From contig NTHE01000016.1 in the NCBI GenBank assembly GCA_002551355.1, forward strand, positions 1 through 64,000: a stretch of DNA of 64,000 nt. The letters are read 5' to 3'. Origin of the DNA: Streptomyces sp. man185. Its GTDB lineage: Bacteria; Actinomycetota; Actinomycetes; Streptomycetales; Streptomycetaceae. The first letter of the stretch is position 1. Each line of letters opens with the position of its first letter. Under the pieces are notes generated by a model. That model was given only the letters and a program-made list of their open reading frames with translations. It made no database searches and had not been told where the DNA came from. Made by a program: the position numbers and the translations under genes. Below are positions 32,858 to 41,441 of this stretch, in pieces.

Positions 32858-33353
32858 GATTCGGTCGGGGCCCTTTCCGGGGCACCGGTTCATGGCATCG
32901 TCCCGGTGCCTCTCCCGGTGCCTCTCCCGGTGCCTCTCCCGGTGCCTCTCCGGGGGGCTCCCCCGGGGGCGGCACCGGGGCCGGGTCCCGAGCGGCGCAG
33001 GGCGCCGCGACCGGGGCGCGGTGACGGCGGAGGCGGCGGTCGTGATCCCGGTGCTGGTGGCCTTCGCCATGGCGCTGCTCTGGGCGTTGGTGGCCGCCTC
33101 GGACCAGATCCGGTGCGTGGACGCGGCGCGGGCGGGGGCCCGGGCCGCGGCTCGTTCGGAACCGGAGACGGCGGTGCTGGACGCCGCGCGTGACGCGGCG
33201 CCCCAAGGCGCCCGGGTCGAGTTGGGACGGGCGGGAGACCTGTGGCGCGTCCGGGTGGAGGCGCCGACCCAGGGGCCGGGCGTGCTGGCCCTGACGTTGA
33301 GCGCCGAGGCGGCTGCCCTCGCGGAGGACACGGTGGGAGGTGCCGGGCCATGA
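32844..33353 (+). CDS. TadE-like pseudopilin
   Basis: The product is 169 residues if started at ATG 32844 (overlapping the pilin stop); ATG 32892 is an alternative. A TadE-type helix follows RGAVTAEAAVVIPVLVAFAM (about residues 57-76). The remainder is a soluble domain. The first 50 residues contain four CLSR units coded by a tandem repeat, unusual for a leader. Such pseudopilins are minor components of Tad pili. Whether the repeats are translated depends on the start codon used. Confidence 0.8.
   Translation: MRSSEIRSGPFPGHRFMASSRCLSRCLSRCLSRCLSGGLPRGRHRGRVPSGAGRRDRGAVTAEAAVVIPVLVAFAMALLWALVAASDQIRCVDAARAGARAAARSEPETAVLDAARDAAPQGARVELGRAGDLWRVRVEAPTQGPGVLALTLSAEAAALAEDTVGGAGP
32902..32949. 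repeat. 12-bp tandem repeat, four perfect copies
   Basis: cccggtgcctct is repeated four times with no mismatches. In the reading frame of the TadE-like gene this encodes CLSR units. The perfect copies suggest a recent expansion and a potential for slippage. Confidence 0.85.
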
Positions 33354-33910
33354 GGGCCAGGGAACCCGGGGGCCAGGGGCTGGACGGGTGTCGTCGGGAC
33401 CGCGGTCGTCCGGACGTGTTCCGACTCTGGGGCCGAGGCCGAGGCCGAGGCCTGTGCCGGGGTCGGGGCCGGGGCCGGGGTGCGGGCAAAGGCACGGGTG
33501 AAGGCGCGGACGGGAGCGTGGGGCCGCGCATGGGCCGTAGTGCGGGCTGGGATACGGGCCGTGGTGCGGATCGGGGTTTGGCGACGGTGTGGGTGGCTGT
33601 CACCGCCGCCGGCCTGTGCGCCGTGTTCGCCGTGGTGCTCGCGCTGGGACAGGCCGTGGCTGCCCGTCACCGGGCGGGCGGGGCCGCGGATCTGGCGGCT
33701 CTCGCGGCTGCGGACCGGGCGTTGGAGGGAGCGGTCACCGCGTGTGGGGCGGCCCGGAGAGTAGCCCTGGCACAGGGCGCCGTGGTCGTTCGCTGCGCGG
33801 TGCACGGGGAGATCGCCGATGTGACCGCTCGCTCGGGTTTCGGCCCCTACCTACCCACCGTCAGGGCTCGGGCCGGACCGCCGACCGGATCACTCCTCCG
33901 GCGTGGTTGA
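33350..33910 (+). CDS. Tad-locus pseudopilin-like protein (Rv3654c-like)
   Basis: This 186-residue protein starts with a long Arg/Gly-rich segment (RGRGRGRGLCRGRGRGRGAG). A membrane helix follows, LATVWVAVTAAGLCAVFAVVLA (about 77-98). Then AARHRAGGAADLAALAAADR is typical of Rv3654c-type Tad-like proteins. Its ATG overlaps the previous stop. The 3' end overlaps the helicase gene by 21 bp in convergent orientation, so no terminator separates the two. Function in the pilus is inferred from location. Confidence 0.78.
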   Translation: MRAREPGGQGLDGCRRDRGRPDVFRLWGRGRGRGLCRGRGRGRGAGKGTGEGADGSVGPRMGRSAGWDTGRGADRGLATVWVAVTAAGLCAVFAVVLALGQAVAARHRAGGAADLAALAAADRALEGAVTACGAARRVALAQGAVVVRCAVHGEIADVTARSGFGPYLPTVRARAGPPTGSLLRRG

Positions 33911-36370
33911 TTCGACCGGGTCCTGGGGCGCGGCCTTGAGGAGTTCGGTGAGCAGGCGTACGGCTCCGCGTTTGTGCAGCGGCTCGTTGCCGTTGCCGCA
34001 CTTGGGGGACTGGATGCAGGAGGGGCAGCCCGCCTCGCACTCGCAGGACGCGATGGCCTCCCTGGTCGCGGTCAGCCAGGCGCGGGCGGTGTGGAAGGCC
34101 CGCTCGGCGAATCCGGCGCCGCCCGGGTGGCCGTCGTACACGAAGACCGTCGGCAGGAGGGTGTCCGGGTGCAGCGGTACGGATACGCCGCCGATGTCCC
34201 AGCGGTCGCAGGTGGCGAAGAGGGGGAGGAGCCCGATCGAGGCGTGTTCGGCGGCGTGGAGTGCGCCGCCGAGGATCTCCGGATTGATGCGGGCCGCGTC
34301 GAGTTGGTCCTCGGTGACCGTCCACCAGACGGCGCGGGTGCGCAGAGTGCGGGGCGGCAGGTCGAGTTTCGTCTCGCCCAGGACTTCCCCGGTGATCAGC
34401 TTACGGCGGAGGAAGGAGACGACCTGGTTGGTGACCTCGACGGAGCCGTAGCAGAGCCGCCCCTGACCCCAGGGGACCTCGGTGTCGGTTTCCAGGACGG
34501 TGATGGCGGTGGTGTCGCGGGCGACCGTCGAGTACGGCGGTTCGGCCTGCTCGACCAGGGCCACGGAGTCCTCCAGGTCCAGTTTCCGGACCAGGTGGGT
34601 GCGGCCCTGGTGGAGATGGACGGCCCCCTCGTGGACGGCCGTGTGGGCGGCGGCCGCGTCGACGGTGCCCAGCAGGCGGCCGGTGCCCTCCTCGACGATC
34701 TGGATCGGGCGGCCGCCCCCTCCCCGGATGTCGGCGAGGTCGGCGGCCCGTTCGCGGCGGGTCCAGTGCCAGCCCGACGCCCGTCTGCGCAGCAGTTTCG
34801 CCGCCTCCAGTTGCGGCAGCAGCTCGGGCACGGCGGGGCCGAAGAGCGCGAAGTCGGGTTCGGTGAGGGGCAGCTCGGCGGCGGCGGCGCAGAGGTGGGG
34901 GGCGAGGACGTAGGGGTTGTCCGGGTCCAGCACCGTCGACTCGACGGGCTGCCGGAACAGCGCCTCCGGGTGGTGCACCAGGTACGTGTCCAGCGGGTCG
35001 TCCCGGGCCACGAGGACGGCCAGGGCGCCCTGCCCCGAGCGGCCGGCGCGCCCCGCCTGCTGCCAGAGGGACGCCCGCGTGCCCGGGTAGCCGCAGATGA
35101 CGACCGAGTCCAGGCCGGAGACGTCGATGCCGAGTTCCAGGGCGGTGGTGGCCGCCAGGCCGAGCAGTTCGCCGGAGTGGAGTGCCCGTTCCAGGGCCCT
35201 GCGCTCCTCGGGGAGGTAGCCCCCGCGATAGGCGGCGACCCGCTTCGGCAGCGAGCGGTCGACCTCCGCGAGGCGCTCCTTGGCGATCACCGAGATGAGT
35301 TCCGCGCCGCGCCGGGAACGTACGAAGGCGACCGAGCGGACGCCCTGGAGGGTCAGGTCGGTGAGCAGGTCGGCGGTCTCGGCCGTCGCGGTACGGCGTA
35401 CGGGGGCGCCCTTCTCGCCGTGCAGGTCGGTCAGCGGTGGCTCCCACAGGGCGAAGACCAGCTCGCCGCGCGGGGAGGCGTCGTCGGACACCTCGACGAC
35501 CGGCAGGCCCGTCAGACGCCCGGCTGCGACCGCGGGATCCGCCGCCGTGGCCGAGGCCAGCAGGAAGACCGGATCGGCCCCGTAGCGGGCGCACAGGCGG
35601 CGCAGGCGGCGCAGGACCTGGGCGACGTGGGAGCCGAAGACGCCCCGGTAGGTGTGGCATTCGTCGATCACGACGAATCGCAGGGCGCGCAGGAACGAGG
35701 ACCAGCGGGGGTGGGAGGGCAGTATTCCGCGGTGCAGCATGTCGGGGTTGGTCAGGACGTAGTTCGCGTACTGCCGCACCCATTCGCGTTCCTCGACCGG
35801 GGTGTCTCCGTCGTAGACCGCGGGCCTGACGGCGTTGCCGAGCGGGGCCGCGAGCGCCTTCACCGAGCGCCGTTGGTCGGCTGCCAGGGCCTTGGTGGGG
35901 GCTAGGTAGAGGGCGGTGGCCCCGCGGCCGTTCGGGGCCTCGGAGCCGTCCAGCAGGGTGCTGAGAACGGGCGCGAGGTACGCGAGCGACTTTCCGGAGG
36001 CCGTGCCGGTGGCGATCACGACCGATTCGCCGTCCAGAGCGTGTTCGGCCGCGGCCGCCTGATGCGCCCACGGATGGTCGATCCCGGCTTCTTCGATCGC
36101 CGAGATCACTTCTGGCCGCACGCGATCCGGCCAGATGGCATGGGTTCCCGATCTCGGGGGCAGGTGCTCCGTATGAGTGATGCGCGCGGCCCGGCCCGCC
36201 CCTGCGGCGAGCCGGTCGAGGATCATGGCGGGAGAGGGGCGCGAGCCCCCACTCTCGGGTGGTCGTCCGGGACGGTGATTCTTGGCCATCGGCACCGAGT
36301 GTGTCACTGGCGTGACGGACAATGGTCCCAAGGCGTCGTGCATGGCTGCTGGTAAGTGATTGAATGCCAT
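33890..36370 (-). CDS. DEAD/DEAH-box helicase with C-terminal zinc-binding (DUF1998-like) domain
   Basis: This protein of about 826 residues has a superfamily-2 helicase core: VIATGTASGKSLAYLAPVL (Walker A), VIDECHTY (DEAH-like DECH), ATTALELGIDVSGLD (motif V) and QAGRAGRSGQ (motif VI). The C-terminal half is the Hrq1/DUF1998-type domain. A cysteine cluster CECEAGCPSC...CGNG near the end is a probable metal site. It is the counterpart of mycobacterial Rv3649. The start is uncertain: ATG 36370 keeps MAFNHLPAAMHDALG; ATG 36289 (MAKNHRPGR) is an alternative. It lies divergent from bldG. Confidence 0.9.
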   Translation of the reverse strand: MAFNHLPAAMHDALGPLSVTPVTHSVPMAKNHRPGRPPESGGSRPSPAMILDRLAAGAGRAARITHTEHLPPRSGTHAIWPDRVRPEVISAIEEAGIDHPWAHQAAAAEHALDGESVVIATGTASGKSLAYLAPVLSTLLDGSEAPNGRGATALYLAPTKALAADQRRSVKALAAPLGNAVRPAVYDGDTPVEEREWVRQYANYVLTNPDMLHRGILPSHPRWSSFLRALRFVVIDECHTYRGVFGSHVAQVLRRLRRLCARYGADPVFLLASATAADPAVAAGRLTGLPVVEVSDDASPRGELVFALWEPPLTDLHGEKGAPVRRTATAETADLLTDLTLQGVRSVAFVRSRRGAELISVIAKERLAEVDRSLPKRVAAYRGGYLPEERRALERALHSGELLGLAATTALELGIDVSGLDSVVICGYPGTRASLWQQAGRAGRSGQGALAVLVARDDPLDTYLVHHPEALFRQPVESTVLDPDNPYVLAPHLCAAAAELPLTEPDFALFGPAVPELLPQLEAAKLLRRRASGWHWTRRERAADLADIRGGGGRPIQIVEEGTGRLLGTVDAAAAHTAVHEGAVHLHQGRTHLVRKLDLEDSVALVEQAEPPYSTVARDTTAITVLETDTEVPWGQGRLCYGSVEVTNQVVSFLRRKLITGEVLGETKLDLPPRTLRTRAVWWTVTEDQLDAARINPEILGGALHAAEHASIGLLPLFATCDRWDIGGVSVPLHPDTLLPTVFVYDGHPGGAGFAERAFHTARAWLTATREAIASCECEAGCPSCIQSPKCGNGNEPLHKRGAVRLLTELLKAAPQDPVESTTPEE

Positions 36371-36449
36371 CGCGGCTGGCGATCCGTCCCCTGGCCTCCG
36401 TCGGGGAGAGCGAGGGGCGACCGCTCGATAGCAAGGTGCTGGAGGATCC

Positions 36450-36803
36450 GTGGACCTGTCCCTGTCGACTCGCAATGTGTCCGGCCCTGGTGGCGACCGT
36501 ACGGTCGTCGAGGTCGGTGGCGAGATTGATGTGTATACCGCGCCCAAGCTGCGCGAGCAGTTGGTCGAGTTGGTGAATGACGGCAGCTACCACTTGGTTG
36601 TCGACATGGAAGGCGTCGATTTCCTCGACTCCACCGGCCTCGGCGTGCTCGTGGGCGGCTTGAAGCGTGTCCGGGCCCATGAGGGCTCGCTGCGCCTGGT
36701 CTGCAACCAGGAGCGCATTCTCAAGATCTTCCGGATCACAGGTCTGACCAAGGTGTTCCCGATTCACACCACGGTCGACGAGGCTGTCGCCGCCACCGAC
36801 TGA
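36450..36803 (+). CDS. bldG: Anti-anti-sigma factor BldG
   Basis: This 117-residue STAS-domain protein has the conserved phosphorylation motif [13 protein letters not shown], with Ser61 corresponding to Ser57 of S. coelicolor BldG. A four-residue insertion (SGPG, positions 11-14) displaces the numbering. BldG is required for aerial mycelium formation and antibiotic production and binds anti-sigma factors. GTG 36450 follows GGAGG with a short spacer. A hairpin immediately downstream may explain alternative mono- and dicistronic transcripts described for bldG. It is followed by the anti-sigma gene. Confidence 0.94.
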   Translation: MDLSLSTRNVSGPGGDRTVVEVGGEIDVYTAPKLREQLVELVNDGSYHLVVDMEGVDFLDSTGLGVLVGGLKRVRAHEGSLRLVCNQERILKIFRITGLTKVFPIHTTVDEAVAATD

Positions 36804-36810
36804 GGTCGGA

Positions 36811-36836
36811 GCCGACCGGCCCCCGGGCCGGTCGGC
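36811..36836 (+). terminator. Hairpin between bldG and its partner
   Basis: 12-bp perfect arms gccgaccggccc / gggccggtcggc with a two-base loop, eight bases after the bldG stop. It could partially terminate transcription before the anti-sigma gene. Confidence 0.6.
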
Positions 36837-36939
36837 AGGCAGTGAGCAGGCCGACAGCGGCAGCGCATGGGCCGCGACGGGCAGGCGGTCGACCTTCGGG
36901 TCGGCTGTCGGCCTTGTCGGCTTCCGGAGGAGTGCAGGG

Positions 36940-37470
36940 GTGCCGGGCGACACGCCCGGGGCCCCTGAGGAGTACGCCCGAACGTTCGAGGGGGATGGCA
37001 TGGCCACCGTTGAACTCCGCTTCAGCGCCCAGCCTGAACATGTCAGGACGGCCCGCCTGGTGGCTGCCGCCGTGGCGCGCCGGGCCGGCGTGGACGAGGC
37101 GGTGCTCGACGAGGTCAGGCTCGCCGTCGGCGAGGCGTGCAGCCGCGCGGTCGGGCTGCACCGCAGTCACGGCATCACCGCGCCGGTCAGCGTCGCGTTG
37201 ACCGAGGAGGAGAAGGCGTTCTCCATCGAGGTCGGGGACAGTGTTCCCGGACCCGGCGAAGACCCGGCCGCGTCCGGCGCGCGTAGCGGCGCCGATGCTT
37301 CCGGAGTCGGGCCTGGTCGGCCCGACCACGAGACCGACGGCGAGGCCGAGGACGAGATGGGCCTCGCGGTCATCAGCGGTCTCGTCGACGACGTGGAGGT
37401 CCGCTCCGGTGCGGGCGGCGGAGTGATCCGCATGAGCTGGCCGACGGCCGACGCCGCGGTACGGCCCTGA
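36940..37470 (+). CDS. Anti-sigma factor-like HATPase-domain protein (BldG partner)
   Basis: This protein is 176 residues. The HATPase_c domain spans about 22-165 and includes VDEAVLDEVRLAVGEACSRAV (N-box helix). The C-terminal DEMGLAVISGLVDDVEVRS corresponds to the G-box region. The N-box Asn, which binds Mg-ATP in SpoIIAB/RsbW, is Arg69 here, and an acidic, low-complexity insert separates the boxes. It is the product expected downstream of bldG. I kept GTG 36940 (GGAGG nine bases upstream); ATG 37000 with GGGGG six bases upstream is equally plausible and would remove 20 residues. Confidence 0.82.
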   Translation: MPGDTPGAPEEYARTFEGDGMATVELRFSAQPEHVRTARLVAAAVARRAGVDEAVLDEVRLAVGEACSRAVGLHRSHGITAPVSVALTEEEKAFSIEVGDSVPGPGEDPAASGARSGADASGVGPGRPDHETDGEAEDEMGLAVISGLVDDVEVRSGAGGGVIRMSWPTADAAVRP

Positions 37471-37601
37471 GGCCCGCGCTCATACCTCTGTTCTCGTACC
37501 TGTGCCCGTGCGTGCTCGTACCTGTGCCCGTGCCCGCGTTCCCGGGCCGCTGAGGCCCGTGGGTCCCCAGGTGCGCGGGTGAGGTGATGTTTCGTTTTTC
37601 C

Positions 37602-37629
37602 AGGCCCTGCTGAGCAGGGCCTTTTTCTT
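37602..37629 (+). terminator. Intrinsic terminator with T-tract
   Basis: aggccctgc / gcagggcct arms with a tga loop are followed by tttttctt. A T-tract of this kind is uncommon in this genus. It closes the bldG operon. Confidence 0.92.
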
Positions 37630-37735
37630 TGAGGGTGTCGAGGTAATGCGTCTGTCCCATTACTGCATTCGAGGGGAATCACTCCCCTGATCTCTCGGCG
37701 TTGGCGGGGAGAGCGATCAATTCTCCTCCTGCCCA

Positions 37736-37765
37736 CTGTTTTGATCAGGTTCCGCTCCCTACAAT
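37736..37765 (+). promoter_or_regulatory. Candidate hppA promoter
   Basis: TACAAT at 37760-37765 is a good -10 element. The -35 region (around 37737-37742) is weak. It is 38 bp upstream of the hppA ATG in a local A+T-rich patch. Confidence 0.4.
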
Positions 37766-37803
37766 CCGTCCACGACTTGAGCGCTGAGCGTCAAGGAGGA
37801 CGT

Positions 37804-40233
37804 ATGGCGGAGTTCTTCACCACCCCAATGGCAGCACTGACGCAAGAATCCGCACTTTCCGACCGACCCGTCTCCCTCGCGGCGGCGGTACTCACCGACG
37901 GCAACCGGCTGATCGTCATCGTCGTGGCGGTCGTCGCCATCGCAGCGCTGGTCGTCGCCCAGCTACTCGTACGCCAGGTCCTGGCGGCCGGTGAGGGCAC
38001 CGAACGGATGAAGGAGATCGCCGCGGCGGTCCAGGAGGGTGCGAACGCCTATCTGGCCCGACAACTGCGCACGGTCGGTGTCTTCTCCGTCGTCGTGTTC
38101 TTCCTCTTGTTCCTGTTGCCGGCCGACAGCTGGTCGCAGCGCGCCGGGCGTTCCCTCTTCTTCCTGGTGGGCGCGCTTTTCTCGGCGGCGACCGGATACA
38201 TCGGCATGCGGCTCGCGGTTCGGAGCAATGTGCGGGTGGCCGCGGCCGCGCGGGAGGCGACTCCGGCAGAAGGTGAACCGGAAAAGGATCTCACCACTGT
38301 CTCGCACAAGGCGATGAAGATCGCTTTCCGCACCGGTGGTGTGGTCGGAATGATCACGGTGGGGCTCGGTCTGCTCGGGGCTTCCTGTGTGGTGCTCGTC
38401 TATGCCGCCGACGCGCCCAAGGTGCTGGAGGGGTTCGGTCTCGGTGCGGCGCTCATCGCCATGTTCATGAGGGTCGGCGGTGGGATCTTCACCAAGGCCG
38501 CGGACGTGGGCGCCGACCTGGTCGGCAAGGTCGAGCAGGGCATCCCGGAGGACGATCCGCGCAACGCCGCCACCATCGCCGACAACGTGGGCGACAACGT
38601 CGGTGACTGCGCGGGCATGGCCGCCGACCTCTTCGAGTCGTACGCCGTCACACTCGTGGCAGCCCTCATCCTCGGCACGGCCGCGTTCGGCGACTCCGGT
38701 CTCGCCTTCCCCCTGATGGTTCCGGCGATCGGCGTCGTCACCGCGATGATCGGGATCTTCGCGGTGGCCCCGCGCCGCGCCGACCGCAGCGGGATGACCG
38801 CGATCAACCGTGGCTTCTTCATCTCCGCGGTGATCTCGCTCGCCCTGGTGGCCGTGGCCGCCTTCACCTATCTGCCGTCCTCGTACGCCGAGCTGGACGG
38901 GGTCGCCGACGAGGCGATCGCCGCGCACGGCGGCGATCCACGGATCTTCGCCCTGGTCGCGGTGGCCATCGGTATCGTCCTGGCCGCGCTCATCCAGCAG
39001 CTCACCGGCTACTTCACCGAGACCAACCGCCGCCCGGTCCGGGACATCGGGAAGTCCTCGCTCACCGGCCCGGCCACCGTGGTGCTCGCGGGCATCTCCA
39101 TCGGCCTGGAATCGGCGGTCTACACCGCGTTGCTGATCAGCCTCGGCGTCTACGGGGCGTTCCTGCTGGGCGGTACGTCGATCATGCTGGCGCTCTTCGC
39201 GGTCGCGCTCGCCGGGACGGGGCTCCTCACCACGGTGGGCGTCATCGTGGCCATGGACACCTTCGGCCCGGTCTCGGACAACGCCCAGGGCATCGCCGAG
39301 ATGTCCGGGGACGTCACGGGGGCCGGCGCCCAAGTGCTCACCGACCTGGACGCGGTCGGCAACACCACCAAGGCCATCACCAAGGGCATCGCCATCGCCA
39401 CGGCCGTCCTGGCGGCGGCCGCGCTCTTCGGGTCCTACCGCGACGCCATCGCCACGGCGGTCGACGACGTCGGGGCCGGGGTGGGCGACCTCGGGCTCAG
39501 CCTGGACATCTCGCAGCCCAACAACCTCGTCGGCCTGATCCTGGGCGCCGCGGTCGTCTTCCTGTTCTCCGGGCTCGCCATCAACGCGGTGTCCCGGTCC
39601 GCCGGGGCCGTGGTCTACGAGGTCAGGCGGCAGTTCCGCGAGCGCCCCGGAATCATGGACTACTCGGAGAAGCCGGAGTACGGGCGCGTCGTCGACATCT
39701 GCACCCGCGACGCCCTGCGCGAACTGGCCACCCCGGGGCTGCTCGCGGTGCTGGCGCCGATCGCGGTCGGCTTCACCCTCGGCGTCGGCGCGCTCGGCTC
39801 GTACCTCGCCGGAGCGATCGGCACCGGAACGCTGATGGCGGTGTTCCTCGCCAACTCCGGCGGCGCCTGGGACAACGCGAAGAAGCTCGTCGAGGACGGC
39901 CACCACGGTGGCAAGGGCAGCGAGGCCCATGCCGCGACCGTCATCGGCGATACGGTCGGTGACCCGTTCAAGGACACCGCGGGCCCGGCGATCAACCCGC
40001 TCCTCAAGGTGATGAACCTGGTCGCCCTGCTCATCGCCCCGGCGATCGTGCAGTTCAGTTACGGAGCGGACGCGAATCCCTGGGTGCGGGCGCTGGTGGC
40101 CGTCGTCTCCATCGGGATCATCGTCGTCGCGGTGTACGTCTCCAAGCGGCGGGGCATCGCCGTGGGCGACGACGACGCCTCGGGTGACGGCGGTCCCTCG
40201 GTCCCCGCGCCGGATCCGGCAGCAGCCCCGTGA
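37804..40233 (+). CDS. hppA: Membrane-bound proton-translocating pyrophosphatase
   Basis: This 809-residue polytopic protein has the H+-PPase signatures: GADLVGKVEQGIPEDDPRN, DNVGDNVGDCAGMAADLFES, and FLANSGGAWDNAKKLVEDG. It hydrolyses pyrophosphate and pumps protons across the membrane. The GNTTKAITKG segment (Lys at about 523) marks the K+-independent type. The start is ATG 37804 with AAGGAGGA three bases upstream, an excellent ribosome binding site. The C-terminus is a short acidic Ser/Pro-rich tail. Pyrophosphate from AcsA and from nucleotide synthesis could be its substrate. Confidence 0.96.
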   Translation: MAEFFTTPMAALTQESALSDRPVSLAAAVLTDGNRLIVIVVAVVAIAALVVAQLLVRQVLAAGEGTERMKEIAAAVQEGANAYLARQLRTVGVFSVVVFFLLFLLPADSWSQRAGRSLFFLVGALFSAATGYIGMRLAVRSNVRVAAAAREATPAEGEPEKDLTTVSHKAMKIAFRTGGVVGMITVGLGLLGASCVVLVYAADAPKVLEGFGLGAALIAMFMRVGGGIFTKAADVGADLVGKVEQGIPEDDPRNAATIADNVGDNVGDCAGMAADLFESYAVTLVAALILGTAAFGDSGLAFPLMVPAIGVVTAMIGIFAVAPRRADRSGMTAINRGFFISAVISLALVAVAAFTYLPSSYAELDGVADEAIAAHGGDPRIFALVAVAIGIVLAALIQQLTGYFTETNRRPVRDIGKSSLTGPATVVLAGISIGLESAVYTALLISLGVYGAFLLGGTSIMLALFAVALAGTGLLTTVGVIVAMDTFGPVSDNAQGIAEMSGDVTGAGAQVLTDLDAVGNTTKAITKGIAIATAVLAAAALFGSYRDAIATAVDDVGAGVGDLGLSLDISQPNNLVGLILGAAVVFLFSGLAINAVSRSAGAVVYEVRRQFRERPGIMDYSEKPEYGRVVDICTRDALRELATPGLLAVLAPIAVGFTLGVGALGSYLAGAIGTGTLMAVFLANSGGAWDNAKKLVEDGHHGGKGSEAHAATVIGDTVGDPFKDTAGPAINPLLKVMNLVALLIAPAIVQFSYGADANPWVRALVAVVSIGIIVVAVYVSKRRGIAVGDDDASGDGGPSVPAPDPAAAP

Positions 40234-40616
40234 CCTGTACGTAAAGGAGGAGTGGCGCCCTGTTCCGAGGTGACGAGGTGGCCAAGGGGTGGGCGGACGG
40301 CGCGTGCTGACGTGCTGTCCGCCTTCGCCTGCCCCTCTCTCACCTTCCACTCGCCCTCTCTCGCTCTCCCTCGCCCGTCTTCTTCCGGTCCGCGGATTCC
40401 GTCCTGTCGGACCCCGTCGTGCCGGGCCCCGCCAAGAGGATTCCGTCATTCGGATGAGTTACCGATCATGCGTACGGCTCTCCGCGTGAGTGGTATCTCC
40501 CTCATTTCCCTTGGTGCAAATGGCTTCAAAAGGGTGCACACCGGATGACTGGCACCCGGCTGTCGCCCCCTCGGCGTGTAGGTTCCGGGCCGAGAGCCTT
40601 GGAAGGGACCAATCCG
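40234..40616. other. Spacer upstream of the lipoprotein gene
   Basis: G+C-poorer segments (cattcggatgagttaccgat and tttcccttggtgcaaatgg) around 40445-40535 suggest a promoter. I find no convincing -10/-35 pair and no ORF with a ribosome binding site. Confidence 0.45.
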
Positions 40617-41318
40617 GTGAACAAGAAGCTTGCAGCCGCACTGTCCGGCGGTGCGGTACTCGTACTGACGCTGTCGGGTTGCAGCGACGACAGCGACGAC
40701 AAGGTCAACGACTGGGCCAAGAAGGTCTGCGACCAGGTTCAGCCGCAACTCCAGAAGATCAACAATGCCAACGCCTCCATCCTTGAGAAGACCGGCGACA
40801 ACAACAAGCCCGCTGACGTTCAGAAGGCCGACTCGGTCGCCTTCGAGCAGATGGCCCAGGCGTACAAGGCGCTGGGCGCGGCCGTTGACTCGGCCGGCCC
40901 GCCGCCGGTCGATGACGGCGAGGCCACGCAGAAGGCAGCGGTGAAGGAGCTCAACGCCTCCTCCAAGGCATACGCCGACCTCAAGACCAAGGTCGACGCA
41001 CTCGACACCAAGGAGCAGAGCAAGTTCGCCGATGGACTGAACACCATCGCCGACGAGCTGAACAAGATCAGCACCGGCGGTGACCAGGCGCTGAGGAAGC
41101 TCCAGTCCGGCAAGGTCGGTGTCGCGATGTCGAAGCAGGAGGGCTGCCAGAAGCAGACCGCCTCCACCGGCCCCTCCGGTTCCGGGGCGGCCGACGCCGA
41201 CGCGCCCGCGGAGGGCTCGGCCCCCGACAAGAAGGAGTCCACGGACAAGGAGTCCACGGACAAGGAGTCCACGGACAAGGACTCCTCGGACAAGGACTCC
41301 TCGGACAAGGGCTCCTAG
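40617..41318 (+). CDS. Small lipoprotein with repeat tail
   Basis: This 233-residue protein starts GTG 40617, has a signal peptide with lipobox LSGC (Cys22), then a helical domain (about 30-185) rich in Lys, Asn and Asp (VNDWAKKVCDQVQPQLQKINN). The tail (about 203-233) is a run of DKEST/DKDSS repeats. No known family is recognised; it resembles secreted DUF-type Streptomyces lipoproteins of unknown role. A ribosome binding site GGAAGGGA precedes the start. It ends in a strong terminator. Function is not inferable from the sequence. Confidence 0.82.
   Translation: MNKKLAAALSGGAVLVLTLSGCSDDSDDKVNDWAKKVCDQVQPQLQKINNANASILEKTGDNNKPADVQKADSVAFEQMAQAYKALGAAVDSAGPPPVDDGEATQKAAVKELNASSKAYADLKTKVDALDTKEQSKFADGLNTIADELNKISTGGDQALRKLQSGKVGVAMSKQEGCQKQTASTGPSGSGAADADAPAEGSAPDKKESTDKESTDKESTDKDSSDKDSSDKGS
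41225..41318. repeat. 15-bp codon-phased tandem repeats
   Basis: About six imperfect units of the type gacaaggagtccacg or gacaaggactcctcg form the 3' end of the lipoprotein gene (DKEST, DKDSS). They are in frame and include the stop. Confidence 0.85.
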
Positions 41319-41375
41319 GGCAAGGAACCGGGGGAGGAGTACTCCTCGGAGAAGAAGTCCTGAGCGCTCTTCTCC

Positions 41376-41406
41376 CGGCCCGGACACCCGGTGGGTGTCC
41401 GGGCCG
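41376..41406 (+). terminator. Terminator after the lipoprotein
   Basis: 14-bp perfect arms cggcccggacaccc / gggtgtccgggccg with a three-base loop. Confidence 0.85.
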
Positions 41407-41441
41407 CTGCCGTTGTCGGTGGGACCGGACACAATGGGTGG

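Larger units (their letters stand above)
37471..37803. other. Gap with T-tract terminator and hppA promoter
   Basis: The first half has near-repeats of ctcgtacctgtgcccgtg around 37493-37530. It then holds a textbook terminator (37602) and the hppA upstream region. The gap has no ORF that looks real. Confidence 0.6.

Noticed and set aside
33421..33485. ggccgaggcc-type low-complexity repeats
   Set aside because: They lie within the pseudopilin-like gene and reflect Arg/Gly codons, so I did not list them as a separate repeat.
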